A stretch of DNA of 15,230 nucleotides from CBDULQ01 sp965368115 (GCA_965368115.1 CBDULQ010000069.1:1-15230), one strand, 5' to 3'; counted from the stretch's first letter, positions 7,633 through 14,659 are shown. Numbers and translations are program-made. Notes: generated by a model from the sequence alone, not told the origin.

Positions 7633-9822
7633 CTAATTATTCGTTCCAGGTAGCAACATGCGGGTTTTTTCCGATTGCTCGGAGCCGAACTTGAAGCGGA
7701 GTTCACCACGTCGATTGATCGCCTGTCCTTCCGGCGTCGCATTATCGGCAATGGGACGTTGTTCACCCATGCCGTAGGCACTGATTTTGTCGCCATCCAG
7801 GCCCAGTTCGATCAACAGCTCGCGCGTTGCCTTTGCGCGGCGTTCCGACAAGGCCAGGTTGTAGCTATCGGAACCTATATTATCTGTATAGGCGAATATT
7901 TCGATTTCGCTGAACCGTTCCTGTTTGGCGCGGGTGACAATTTCCTGCACCTTGTTGCGGGAATCTGGAGTCAGGTCTGCACTCTTGTAGACATAATTCA
8001 CGTATTGAGTACGGGTGAGCTGCATCTCGTTACTCGCCGCCACCTGCAGAGTGACATTGGCACTGGCCACCGCACCCTGGCCGTCGGTGACCGTGTAACG
8101 GAAACGATCTTCCCCGGTAAATCCGTCGGCGGCGCGATAGATCAGGTTTTTCAGTTCATCGAAAGCCAGCGCACCCTGTTCCGGCTGTGTGAAATCAACC
8201 AGCCTCAATGTATCGCCATCTTCATCACGATCGTTTTCCAGCAACAGGCGTTGCGGGATCACCAGGACACTATTCATCTCCACCTGCATCTGGTCGTCGT
8301 TGACCATTGGCGCACAATTCACCTGTTCGTAACCCAGTTTGACGTCCTGCAGATCATGACAACCGAATTCGTTTACGGTGGTGCTGGCCAGGGTATTATC
8401 ACAATGGTCTACAACATCTTTTTCCTGGTCCGCATCCCGGTCTTCATCGAGCGGCAAGCTATCTTCGCCTCGCGCCTGGATACTGGAAATCTGCAGGTCG
8501 TCTTCGCCGACTTCCACGTTCAGTCGTAATGCCGGGAACAGTTTGCCCAGGGCTTCCAGAATCCGATACCGTGCCGCCAGTTCGTCGTAGTAGGCATTGA
8601 TGTATTCGTTCTGTGCCGTGTTCAGTTCGCCTTCCGCATCGAGCAGGTCGATCAGGTCCCGCTGTCCGATAAAAAATTCTTCGCCGTAGGACTCCACCGT
8701 CTGACGTGCTTTTTCGATATGGGTTTTCAGAAAACTGAGCTGGCGCGACAACGATTGCTCCGCCGCCCAGGCGAGGCGTAGTGTGTTGATGATCTGGCGC
8801 CGCACCTGGGCACGGAATTCCTGGTTCTGGTGCACGGCGCTGATTTTCTTGCGCTCTTCGGCGCGGTCGGCACCGCCCCGATACAGGTTGTAACTGAGGT
8901 TGAGCACCAGGCTCAGTTCGTCCGTATCACCCTGCAGACCATTGATGTCATCGCCCATTTCCTTGGCCAATCGCAGGTCGAGTTTGGGATAGCGGTTTTT
9001 CTTGGCACGCGATGAATCTGACAGCGCCGCCTGAATATTGAACCCGGCCACTTTCATCGCCGGATGATTCTGCAACGCCTGGTCGATAAGCTGGTCCAGC
9101 GTCATGCCGTCCGGCAATGCGGGCAACTGCGGATCGGACATGTTACTGAGGACCACATACCGGCCGAGGACTTCATGCAGGCGGGTGGCGGCGTCCTGTA
9201 GATTGTTCTGTTGTGCGATCAGGCTGGCGTGGGCGCGCGCCACGCGCCCTTCGGTCTGCTGGAGTTCGGAGCGGCGACCGACGCCGGAATCGTTGCGCTC
9301 GCGAATCTGTTTAAGGATGCGCTCATGGGAATTGACGTTGACTTCCGCCAGTTTCACCAGCTTCTGCTGTTTCAGTACATCCAGGTAAGCCTGCACCGCA
9401 TCCAGTGCAATATTATCAGCGGTGTCGAAAATTTCGAACAGGGCTGCCGAAGCTCGCGCCCGGGTCTGCTGTTGTTGATGCCGGGTATCGAAACCGTTGA
9501 ACAGGTTCTGTGTCACCGACAGTTCCGCGCGGCTGCTCTCATAGTCCCGGGTCTGCTGATTGGTGAGCGGTGATTTGGTTTCATAAGTGCCGGTGGAGGC
9601 CTGCAGATCCACGCTCGGACGCCAGCCGCTGTCGGCAATATCCCGATCCCGATCCACCTGGCGAAAAATATAGATTTGCTCGCGCACCGAAGGATGACCG
9701 ACCAGGGCGTCGGAAACGTAGTCGTTGAGGGTCATGGCAGATGCGCAGGTCGGTAACAGCACACCGACCCAGAGGATCGATCGACGCACAGACTGCGCAA
9801 ACAGATTTAGGTGACAGGACAT
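7633..9822 (-). CDS. TolC-type outer-membrane channel fused to cadherin/Ig-like and OmpA domains
   Basis: This 729-residue protein is the likely outer-membrane exit duct for the adhesin. Domains: signal peptide (about 1-29, ending CASA); two TolC/OEP repeats (about 32-225 and 240-430; ALVGHPSV, VTQNLFNGF, SYNLYRGG, GQRDLIDLLDAEGEL), as in AggA/LapE channels; an Asp-rich thrombospondin-3-like calcium motif (DEDRDADQEKDVVDHCDNT, from 459) closing with VNEFGC; a cadherin/Ig-like domain (about 500-595; DRDEDGDTLRLVD, GFTGEDRFRYTVTDGQG); and an OmpA C-terminal domain (about 605-712). Asp647 and Arg662, spaced 15 residues apart in YTDNIGSDSYNLALSERRA, match the OmpA pair that binds diaminopimelate of peptidoglycan. 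Classical lap/agg clusters encode the channel and an OmpA-family protein separately; here they are one chain. It is the first gene of the operon. The frame has no internal stop, so the fusion is real in this sequence unless an assembly error removed a junction. Confidence 0.9.
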   Translation of the reverse strand: MSCHLNLFAQSVRRSILWVGVLLPTCASAMTLNDYVSDALVGHPSVREQIYIFRQVDRDRDIADSGWRPSVDLQASTGTYETKSPLTNQQTRDYESSRAELSVTQNLFNGFDTRHQQQQTRARASAALFEIFDTADNIALDAVQAYLDVLKQQKLVKLAEVNVNSHERILKQIRERNDSGVGRRSELQQTEGRVARAHASLIAQQNNLQDAATRLHEVLGRYVVLSNMSDPQLPALPDGMTLDQLIDQALQNHPAMKVAGFNIQAALSDSSRAKKNRYPKLDLRLAKEMGDDINGLQGDTDELSLVLNLSYNLYRGGADRAEERKKISAVHQNQEFRAQVRRQIINTLRLAWAAEQSLSRQLSFLKTHIEKARQTVESYGEEFFIGQRDLIDLLDAEGELNTAQNEYINAYYDELAARYRILEALGKLFPALRLNVEVGEDDLQISSIQARGEDSLPLDEDRDADQEKDVVDHCDNTLASTTVNEFGCHDLQDVKLGYEQVNCAPMVNDDQMQVEMNSVLVIPQRLLLENDRDEDGDTLRLVDFTQPEQGALAFDELKNLIYRAADGFTGEDRFRYTVTDGQGAVASANVTLQVAASNEMQLTRTQYVNYVYKSADLTPDSRNKVQEIVTRAKQERFSEIEIFAYTDNIGSDSYNLALSERRAKATRELLIELGLDGDKISAYGMGEQRPIADNATPEGQAINRRGELRFKFGSEQSEKTRMLLPGTNN

Positions 9823-9999
9823 ATGAGCAGGTTTCTTTCCCGGTTTTCAGTTATACGAGGCGAATATCAGCCGCCTGGTGCCGATCAGGATTTGAACCCC
9901 ATCCACACCTCGGCAACGGGCTTTTGCAGCCGCTACGCGGCAACGAATTACAGGAAGAATTCCCTAAAGTCGTTCAGTCGTCTGACCCGCCTCTTTATC
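9823..9999 (-). promoter_or_regulatory. Structured 5' leader of the channel-lapG-lapD-lapB-lapC operon
   Basis: This is the roughly 177-base untranslated region predicted between the promoter start and the ATG at 9822. It is rich in short helices: GCCGC-TAC-GCGGC (9929-9941) overlaps an alternative GGCT/AGCC hairpin, so the two are mutually exclusive; a 6-bp helix pairs 9910-9915 with 9879-9884 around the tRNA-like remnant; and AGGCG/CGCCT (9858-9862 with 9872-9876) lies just before the ribosome site. CGGCAACG occurs as a direct repeat at 9911-9918 and 9938-9945. The helices are read directly; a regulatory function is inferred. It does not match any riboswitch family I can recall. Confidence 0.35.
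9876..9914 (-). other. tRNA-Leu-like remnant (39 bases, anticodon region missing)
   Basis: On the minus strand this begins GCCGAGGTGTGGA, like the acceptor and D-arm start of bacterial tRNA-Leu. It jumps directly to a T-arm-like GGGGTTCAAATCC and ends TCGGCACCA. The acceptor ends can still pair (GCCGA with TCGGC), and the encoded CCA is intact. The anticodon and variable arms are missing and the T-stem is one base short, so it cannot be a working tRNA. It may be a deletion relic, an att-site fragment left by an integrating element, or a tRNA-like regulatory fold in the leader. The resemblance to tRNA-Leu is from memory. Confidence 0.4.
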
Positions 10000-10005
10000 A
10001 GACAG

Positions 10006-10033
10006 AGTATATAGCAGGACTCTAATTTTTCAA
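10006..10033 (-). promoter_or_regulatory. Sigma70-like promoter for the adhesin secretion operon
   Basis: On the minus strand TTGAAA (10028-10033) and TATACT (10006-10011) are separated by 16 bases in a markedly AT-rich stretch; each matches the sigma70 consensus at five of six positions. Transcription would start near 9999. A related TTGAAT lies three bases upstream of the -35, forming a direct repeat. An inverted repeat GTCTGA-N12-TCAGAC (9980-10003) straddles the predicted start point and could be an operator. Confidence 0.55.
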
Positions 10034-10178
10034 TTAATTCAATGATTTCCGTAAAAATTCTAATGTAACCTGTTTGAATTAACCGGATCAGGCCAGTCAA
10101 AAACCGCTAAATTCGCTGGTATCGTTGTGATCCGGGCAGGTACTTCGATTTGACGCAACGCCATTTTTTCGAACCGAT

Positions 10179-10206
10179 TTGCACTCGACGTCGACCTACT
10201 TATAGA
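10179..10206 (+). promoter_or_regulatory. Possible promoter for the small plus-strand ORF
   Basis: TTGCAC (10179-10184) and TATAGA (10201-10206) are 16 bases apart. A start near 10213 would give a short leader with a near-perfect Shine-Dalgarno AGGAGG (10216-10221), nine bases before the ATG at 10231. This is divergent from the operon promoter at 10006-10033. Confidence 0.4.
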
Positions 10207-10230
10207 CCACAACGCAGGAGGACAACCATC

Positions 10231-10365
10231 ATGAACAGGCAACTCCAGACCGGACTCAGCGCCCTGGTCATCGCCGTCGCCAGCCCATACGCGCAAATCG
10301 GAAGCGGTGACAAACACCGGATGAAGAGAAGATCGATCAGACAGCCGGTGAAAACACCGCGTTAG
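10231..10365 (+). CDS. Small exported-like protein, 44 residues, possibly truncated or frameshifted
   Basis: I do not recognise this gene. It has a strong ribosome site (AGGAGG, nine bases before ATG) and a plausible promoter, so it may be expressed. Residues 1 to about 22 look like a signal peptide or membrane segment (TGLSALVIAVASPYAQ); the rest is short and very basic (KHRMKRRSIRQPVKTPR). The neighbouring forward frame, open from 10311, reads QTPDEEKIDQTAGENTALDR, acidic and much more like a mature exported domain, directly after an in-frame TGA at 10308-10310. A single-base indel near 10305 would join the two, so this may be a frameshifted gene or a remnant. It converges on the sulfotransferase gene ending at 10384, with only a 5-bp CGGTG/CACCG hairpin (10346-10359) and no T-run. 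It could also be a genuine small protein. Confidence 0.4.
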   Translation: MNRQLQTGLSALVIAVASPYAQIGSGDKHRMKRRSIRQPVKTPR

Positions 10366-10383
10366 ACCGATTCAGCGCCCTGT

Positions 10384-10917
10384 TCAGGTCGATGCGTTAT
10401 ATCGGATCGACCACTCAGCCAGTGCCGCCTGGCGATCGCCTTCCGCGCCGATGGCCTCCCAGAATCGAGCAAAATCGTCGTGGATACGATGCAGACGGAC
10501 GTCCAGCACCCGACTTTTGTCGCGCAGGAAGTGACGAATGTTGGCTTCCACCGTGTGCACATAATCCCGCGCCAGGTCTTCCGCGGACAGCTCCGCTTCG
10601 CCGCCCAGCAACACGCCTTCGCGTAAGGCTTTCATGATGCCGAAACTGTTGCGCCGCGCATAGCTTTGCGCCACCTGATCCGGGTCCCGGCTCAGATGCA
10701 CATAGAAGGCTTCATCACCATAGGTTTCGTCGAGTCGCCCCAGATACCAGGACAAACGATTGTCCGCTTCGATATGCTGATCCGGATAAGCCAGGCGCTG
10801 TTCTCCGACCCGTTTGAGCCGGGTTTCGTGACCGGCTGTGAAATTATCGATGTGCTGGCAGGCTCGGATGAAGGTCATCGAACCGCAACGTCCGGTATTG
10901 AGGATAAATACATTCAT
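10384..10917 (-). CDS. Small sulfotransferase-family protein
   Basis: This 177-residue protein carries the two PAPS-binding signatures of sulfotransferases. A 5'-phosphosulfate loop lies at the N-terminus (NTGRCGSMTF, residues 7-16), and a 3'-phosphate-binding segment HLSRDPDQVAQSYARR (74-89) has the expected Arg77 and Ser85. It would transfer sulfate from PAPS to a hydroxyl or amino group in the cytoplasm. It is shorter than most bacterial members (commonly 250-300 residues), with a reduced C-terminal half but no sign of truncation at the start. It lies nine bases after the glycosyltransferase gene, so it is probably the last gene of that operon and may sulfate the glycan made there. The acceptor is unknown. 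A nucleotide kinase with a similar P-loop is less likely because of the second motif. Confidence 0.75.
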   Translation of the reverse strand: MNVFILNTGRCGSMTFIRACQHIDNFTAGHETRLKRVGEQRLAYPDQHIEADNRLSWYLGRLDETYGDEAFYVHLSRDPDQVAQSYARRNSFGIMKALREGVLLGGEAELSAEDLARDYVHTVEANIRHFLRDKSRVLDVRLHRIHDDFARFWEAIGAEGDRQAALAEWSIRYNAST

Positions 10918-10926
10918 ATCAGTTCT

Positions 10927-12735
10927 TCACATGGATTGCAGCAGGGCACGCCAGTGTCGACGTTGTCGCGGATATTCGTGCAGCGCATCGACCAGCCGTT
11001 GCAGGTATTGCCGATGCTGTTCGGTGCCTGGTAACCGGCTTTGCAGCAGGGCGTCCTCTCCATAATTGGCGCGAATATTCTCGATAAAATCCTGCATCTG
11101 TTCAACCAGCTTCGGTTGTTGTTCATCCAGCTTCCAGCGTTGACGCAATTGTTCGAACAACCGGCTCAGTGTCTGTAATCCTGTCGCCAGCCGTTGTTGC
11201 CGATTTTGATACTGTTCTGCAATCTGTTGTTCGGTTTCGCTCAATGCCGCCAGGCAATCCGATTCGGATTCGAAATTCATAGCCTGCTGTTGTGCCATCC
11301 GCACCAGGGTAAACAACATTAGATCACCGAAATACTGACGCTCATATTCCTCGCTCAGATCAATGGCTGCTCGTCGACGCGCTACGCCGGTGCGAAACTC
11401 GGCCTGACCGGTGTTCGCCTGAATGCGTCGATGTAACATGGGCAGGTTGACGGAGACGAAACGTTCCCCCAGTTCCGCCTGTATGATGCGCCCGAGGCTC
11501 GGTCCCGCCATACGCAGCTTCAGTTGTGCAAAGGGAATGAAATACTGCAACGCCTGTGGATGCAGTAGATAGTTGCCGGTGTACACAGTGCGTGCCGGTT
11601 TACAACTGTCATCCACGGACTGATATTCGAAATAAGTCGCGCGAGTGGGATGAGCACCGTCGAAAAAACCGTCGAGTCGGCCGACAAAGTCCTGCAATGC
11701 AGCCAGGCACTGATGCTCGCCCGGCAACGAACAATGATAATCCAGGGCCTCTGTCTCGTTTTTAAAGCCGAACAGTTCTCCCATATCGTGATAAGCCCCT
11801 TCGGCCACGCGCGCTTCATCACGATGAAAAATACAGGACTGGTCCGGGGTGCATGCATTCAGACGATGCAACAGTTGATTGATATCGGCGAGCAGATTGC
11901 CGGCCATCACGGCAGGCGATACCGGTGGATCGCCGACGACTTTGCCAGTCACCACCAGGGGTTGCGTTCGACAGAACAGGCGATCCAGATGATACAAATA
12001 ATTGACAGCATACACCGGCTCATTATTCGCCGTATTGACACAGAACAGCTGATCGCTGTCGATGAAATAAAACAACGGCCGCTGCAGGGACTTTGTCAGT
12101 TGTTGCAGTTTCAGGTAGCACAGGTTACGTGTGGCGGAGGCTCCCTTGTGATAAAAGTGCTGTCGATCGAGATCACCGAGCACCACCTGTGCATGTTCCG
12201 CCTGCTGTACATCGAGACGATCCAGCAGGGCCAGTTGTCGGCCACCATCGAAGTGCATGACCGTCAGACCCTGTGCATTCATCTGCTCGGCCAGATCGCG
12301 ATGCCGAGTCACGTTCTCCGGTTCACGGGAATCATCGGCGACCAGCACGGTAAGATGTGTATAACAGTCGTTTTCATCTCGATCACCGTATTCGAAGTGC
12401 TGGCACAGCATCAGCAGACTGTGCAGACAGTCACGCAGTTGTTGCGGCCGATCAGCCACCGGAATTACCAGCACAAAGTGATGACGCTGATCCTCTGTTT
12501 GCGATGACCAGAGCTGTTGTTGCATGCGCCCCAGCGCCTGGTAATCCGCCAGCAGTGGATGGTTGAATCCGTTTCGCCACAGTTGCCGCTCCAGTTCGAG
12601 CACGGCGGCATGATAAACATCAGCCAGCGCTGTGGTCGACAAACCGGCGGTGTCGGCGAGGATATGTTGCAGTTGTTGCAGGGCAGGTAGCTGACGGTGT
12701 CGTTCACATAGCGCAGCAAGTTCGGCGTGCTTCAT
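10927..12735 (-). CDS. Large GT-A-fold glycosyltransferase-like protein
   Basis: This is a 602-residue predicted glycosyltransferase. Residues 1-80 are helical. The GT-A nucleotide-binding core starts at FVLVIPVADRPQQLRDCLHSLL (from 87) and continues through VLVADDSREPEN (130-141), a family-2-like GASATRN (198-204) and a DxD-type metal site FIDSD (224-228). The middle (about 240-440) resembles an acceptor or C-terminal catalytic region without a motif I can name. From about 490 to the end the protein is Gln/Arg/Leu-rich and probably coiled coil. No signal peptide or membrane helix is visible, so it should act in the cytoplasm on a UDP- or other nucleotide-sugar. I chose ATG at 12735, 14 bases after the preceding stop. 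A TTG at 12753 would overlap that stop (TTGA) and add six residues; neither has a clear ribosome site. The specific sugar and acceptor cannot be told. Confidence 0.72.
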   Translation of the reverse strand: MKHAELAALCERHRQLPALQQLQHILADTAGLSTTALADVYHAAVLELERQLWRNGFNHPLLADYQALGRMQQQLWSSQTEDQRHHFVLVIPVADRPQQLRDCLHSLLMLCQHFEYGDRDENDCYTHLTVLVADDSREPENVTRHRDLAEQMNAQGLTVMHFDGGRQLALLDRLDVQQAEHAQVVLGDLDRQHFYHKGASATRNLCYLKLQQLTKSLQRPLFYFIDSDQLFCVNTANNEPVYAVNYLYHLDRLFCRTQPLVVTGKVVGDPPVSPAVMAGNLLADINQLLHRLNACTPDQSCIFHRDEARVAEGAYHDMGELFGFKNETEALDYHCSLPGEHQCLAALQDFVGRLDGFFDGAHPTRATYFEYQSVDDSCKPARTVYTGNYLLHPQALQYFIPFAQLKLRMAGPSLGRIIQAELGERFVSVNLPMLHRRIQANTGQAEFRTGVARRRAAIDLSEEYERQYFGDLMLFTLVRMAQQQAMNFESESDCLAALSETEQQIAEQYQNRQQRLATGLQTLSRLFEQLRQRWKLDEQQPKLVEQMQDFIENIRANYGEDALLQSRLPGTEQHRQYLQRLVDALHEYPRQRRHWRALLQSM

Positions 12736-12749
12736 GAAAGGCAGCGCAC

Positions 12750-14420
12750 TCAACGTCGCGACTGGTAATTGGGAAACACATGCTTGTCGAGCACGATTTC
12801 GATCAGGTTGATACTGTCGGCCAGATCTGCCTGGGTAAACAACTGGTGCAGATCCTGTTCGTTGTCGATACGGTAATGGTTGATGCCGAAGGATTGTGCC
12901 AGCATCGGGTAATCCGGGTTGACGAAGTCACAGTTGATGAAACGTTGATCGTACTGCTGATGCTGATTCTTACGGATCAGTCCCATGGATGAATTGTTCA
13001 GTAACAGTACATTGACCGGTATCTGGTAATTGACGGCCGTCATCAACTCCATGCAGCACATCTGGAATCCGCCATCCCCGATCACTGCAAAAGTGGGCCG
13101 TGTTTCCGCGAAACGCGCACCGATAGCCGCCGGGATGGCATGCCCCAGGGACGACACGCCGGAGTTGGAATAGAAGCGATTATCCACCGAGACATTGAAA
13201 AAATTCTGCGCAAAAATGATGTTATCGTCGAACACCTGGATACCGCTCTGGAAATAACGCCCCAGACAATTGAAAAACTGTTCTACCAGTGGAAACTTTT
13301 CCTGCAATTCCTGGATGTCGGTTTCGCGATCCACCGGTGACGGCTTGAGCGGTTTCTCCGGCAGTGTTGCAAGCTGTCGAGGGCGCACATTACGGCGCTG
13401 CAACTGTTCCAGCACATGATCCAGTACCACGCCGATATCCGCCTGAATGGCGACATCGGCCCTGATGACTTTCTCCAGTTGCTCGGCGTTGATGTCCACC
13501 TGTACGCGTTTTTTGTCCGCCATCAGTTTGCGATCCCAGACATAACTGGTGCGTTCGTTCAAACTGGCACCGAGAATAATCAGCAGATCCGCATGTTCGA
13601 CGATGTAATCGCGCGCCTGGGTGTAGGAGGTTACACCGACACTACCCAGCGACAGGGCAGCGCTCTCATCGATGGCGCCCTTGCCTTTCAGGCTGCTGGT
13701 CACCGGGATGTTATAGGTCTTGCTGAGACTGGACAGCTGCTGCTGCGCATCGGCCAGCAAACAGCCGTAGCCGGCGATGATCACCGGATGCCGCGCGGCC
13801 GCAATCAGGTCGACCATGTCATCAACCGCCGGCGGCGCCACGGCACAACGGGTATCGGCCGGATCGAAGCGGATGTCGTCGAGTACCGCTTCGTCGATCA
13901 GTTCTTTCTGCAGATTGAAGGGGAAACTCAACAGCACCGGTCCGGAGCTTTGCGCCTGCAGTAATTTCGCCGCACGGTTTAACACATTGGGCAGGTAGTC
14001 GGTGCGTTCCACCAGCTTGCTGTACAGGGTGATGCTACTGAACAGGGCCTGCTGATCCACACTACCGCCTTCACCGGAGCTTTCCTGCAAACCCCCGCGG
14101 CCGAAAATCGGTGTCGAGGTTTCGCCGGTGATCACCAGCATCGGCTGACGATCGACATAGGCGTTGGCGACGCCGGTGACCAAGTTGGTGGCGCCGGGTC
14201 CCGCGGTGCTGATACAGGCGCCGATTTTACCGCTGGCCCGGGTAAAACCGCAGGCCATGAACGAGGCCCCCTGTTCATGTTTGGCGAGAATGGCGCGGAT
14301 CGAAGAATCGTAGAGACTGTCGTACACCGGCAGGATGTGCGCGCCGGGCATGCCAAAGATGCATTCGATACCCAGGCGTTCCATGAATCTGACGAGTAAT
14401 TCACTGACCGGTATGTTCAT
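12750..14420 (-). CDS. Thiamine-diphosphate-dependent enzyme, acetolactate-synthase-like
   Basis: This 556-residue protein has the three-domain fold of ThDP enzymes of the acetolactate synthase/pyruvate decarboxylase superfamily. The PYR domain carries the catalytic Glu49 (AKHEQGA), FGMPGAH and STAGPGATNLVTGVANAYVD. A central domain (about 195-340; PVIIAGYG, LLIILGASLNERTS) follows. The PP domain has the metal/ThDP motif starting GDGGFQM (448-454) and ending LLLNN (472-476). It departs from biosynthetic acetolactate synthase in the loop after the PYR domain (GRGGLQESSGEGGSVDQ, from 107), so an alternative 2-oxoacid decarboxylase or carboligase seems more likely than a housekeeping IlvB; no small regulatory subunit gene is adjacent. 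The gene leads the trio with the glycosyltransferase and sulfotransferase, suggesting it makes or modifies a precursor for a conjugate. The start ATG at 14420 has no strong ribosome site. The family is sure; the substrate is not. Confidence 0.85.
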   Translation of the reverse strand: MNIPVSELLVRFMERLGIECIFGMPGAHILPVYDSLYDSSIRAILAKHEQGASFMACGFTRASGKIGACISTAGPGATNLVTGVANAYVDRQPMLVITGETSTPIFGRGGLQESSGEGGSVDQQALFSSITLYSKLVERTDYLPNVLNRAAKLLQAQSSGPVLLSFPFNLQKELIDEAVLDDIRFDPADTRCAVAPPAVDDMVDLIAAARHPVIIAGYGCLLADAQQQLSSLSKTYNIPVTSSLKGKGAIDESAALSLGSVGVTSYTQARDYIVEHADLLIILGASLNERTSYVWDRKLMADKKRVQVDINAEQLEKVIRADVAIQADIGVVLDHVLEQLQRRNVRPRQLATLPEKPLKPSPVDRETDIQELQEKFPLVEQFFNCLGRYFQSGIQVFDDNIIFAQNFFNVSVDNRFYSNSGVSSLGHAIPAAIGARFAETRPTFAVIGDGGFQMCCMELMTAVNYQIPVNVLLLNNSSMGLIRKNQHQQYDQRFINCDFVNPDYPMLAQSFGINHYRIDNEQDLHQLFTQADLADSINLIEIVLDKHVFPNYQSRR

Positions 14421-14488
14421 AACACGATGGTTTGTTGTTGAGCGGTGGTACCGGCATCCCGGCCCATCACTTCATTTATTAATATATA

Positions 14489-14518
14489 AATATGAATTAT
14501 TGGGCGCCGCTGCCCAAT
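14489..14518 (-). promoter_or_regulatory. Inverted repeat and possible promoter in the divergent spacer
   Basis: The 276-base spacer between the two divergent genes (14421-14696) has a 30-base AT-rich stretch (14471-14500) abutting a perfect inverted repeat ATTGGGC-GCCGCT-GCCCAAT (14499-14518). On the minus strand TTGGGC (14512-14517) and CATATT (14489-14494) are 17 bases apart and could be a weak promoter for the ThDP-enzyme operon, with the dyad overlapping its -35 as an operator. Hexamer matches are modest. Confidence 0.3.
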
Positions 14519-14629
14519 CGGGTGACTCCATTATATCGGCTTTTGTGCCCATGCCTAGCCTGAGATCCCGTTCGCCGTCGCCGATGATCCCGCTGATTTT
14601 AGCTGCGGCGGATCGATGATGAATATTCA

Positions 14630-14659
14630 TTGGGATTTTCCGCGCCTTGCGCCTATCAT
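14630..14659 (+). promoter_or_regulatory. Sigma70-like promoter for the DAHP synthase gene
   Basis: TTGGGA (14630-14635) and TATCAT (14654-14659) are 18 bases apart, with four and five of six consensus matches. Transcription would begin near 14666, about 30 bases before the ATG at 14697. I see no TyrR-type box (TGTAAA-N6-TTTACA) here, so feedback control may be at the enzyme rather than by TyrR. Confidence 0.45.

Noticed and set aside
9876..9914. Functional tRNA-Leu gene
   Set aside because: Only 39 bases lie between the acceptor ends; there is no anticodon arm, and the T-stem is one base short.
9876..9945. Possible c-di-GMP-I (GEMM) riboswitch because of GCCCGTTGCCGA on the minus strand
   Set aside because: The 3' strand resembles GEMM, but no partner GGCAA strand, GAAA-capped hairpin or GACGCAAAGCC core occurs upstream in the leader.
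9911..9945. Integron attC-like site suggested by the repeated CGGCAACG
   Set aside because: No GTTRRRY/RYYYAAC core pair and no integrase or cassette-like gene is nearby.
10060..10317. Minus-strand 85-codon reading frame
   Set aside because: It lies opposite the small plus-strand ORF and its promoter, has no ribosome site, and its translation looks like a frame shadow.
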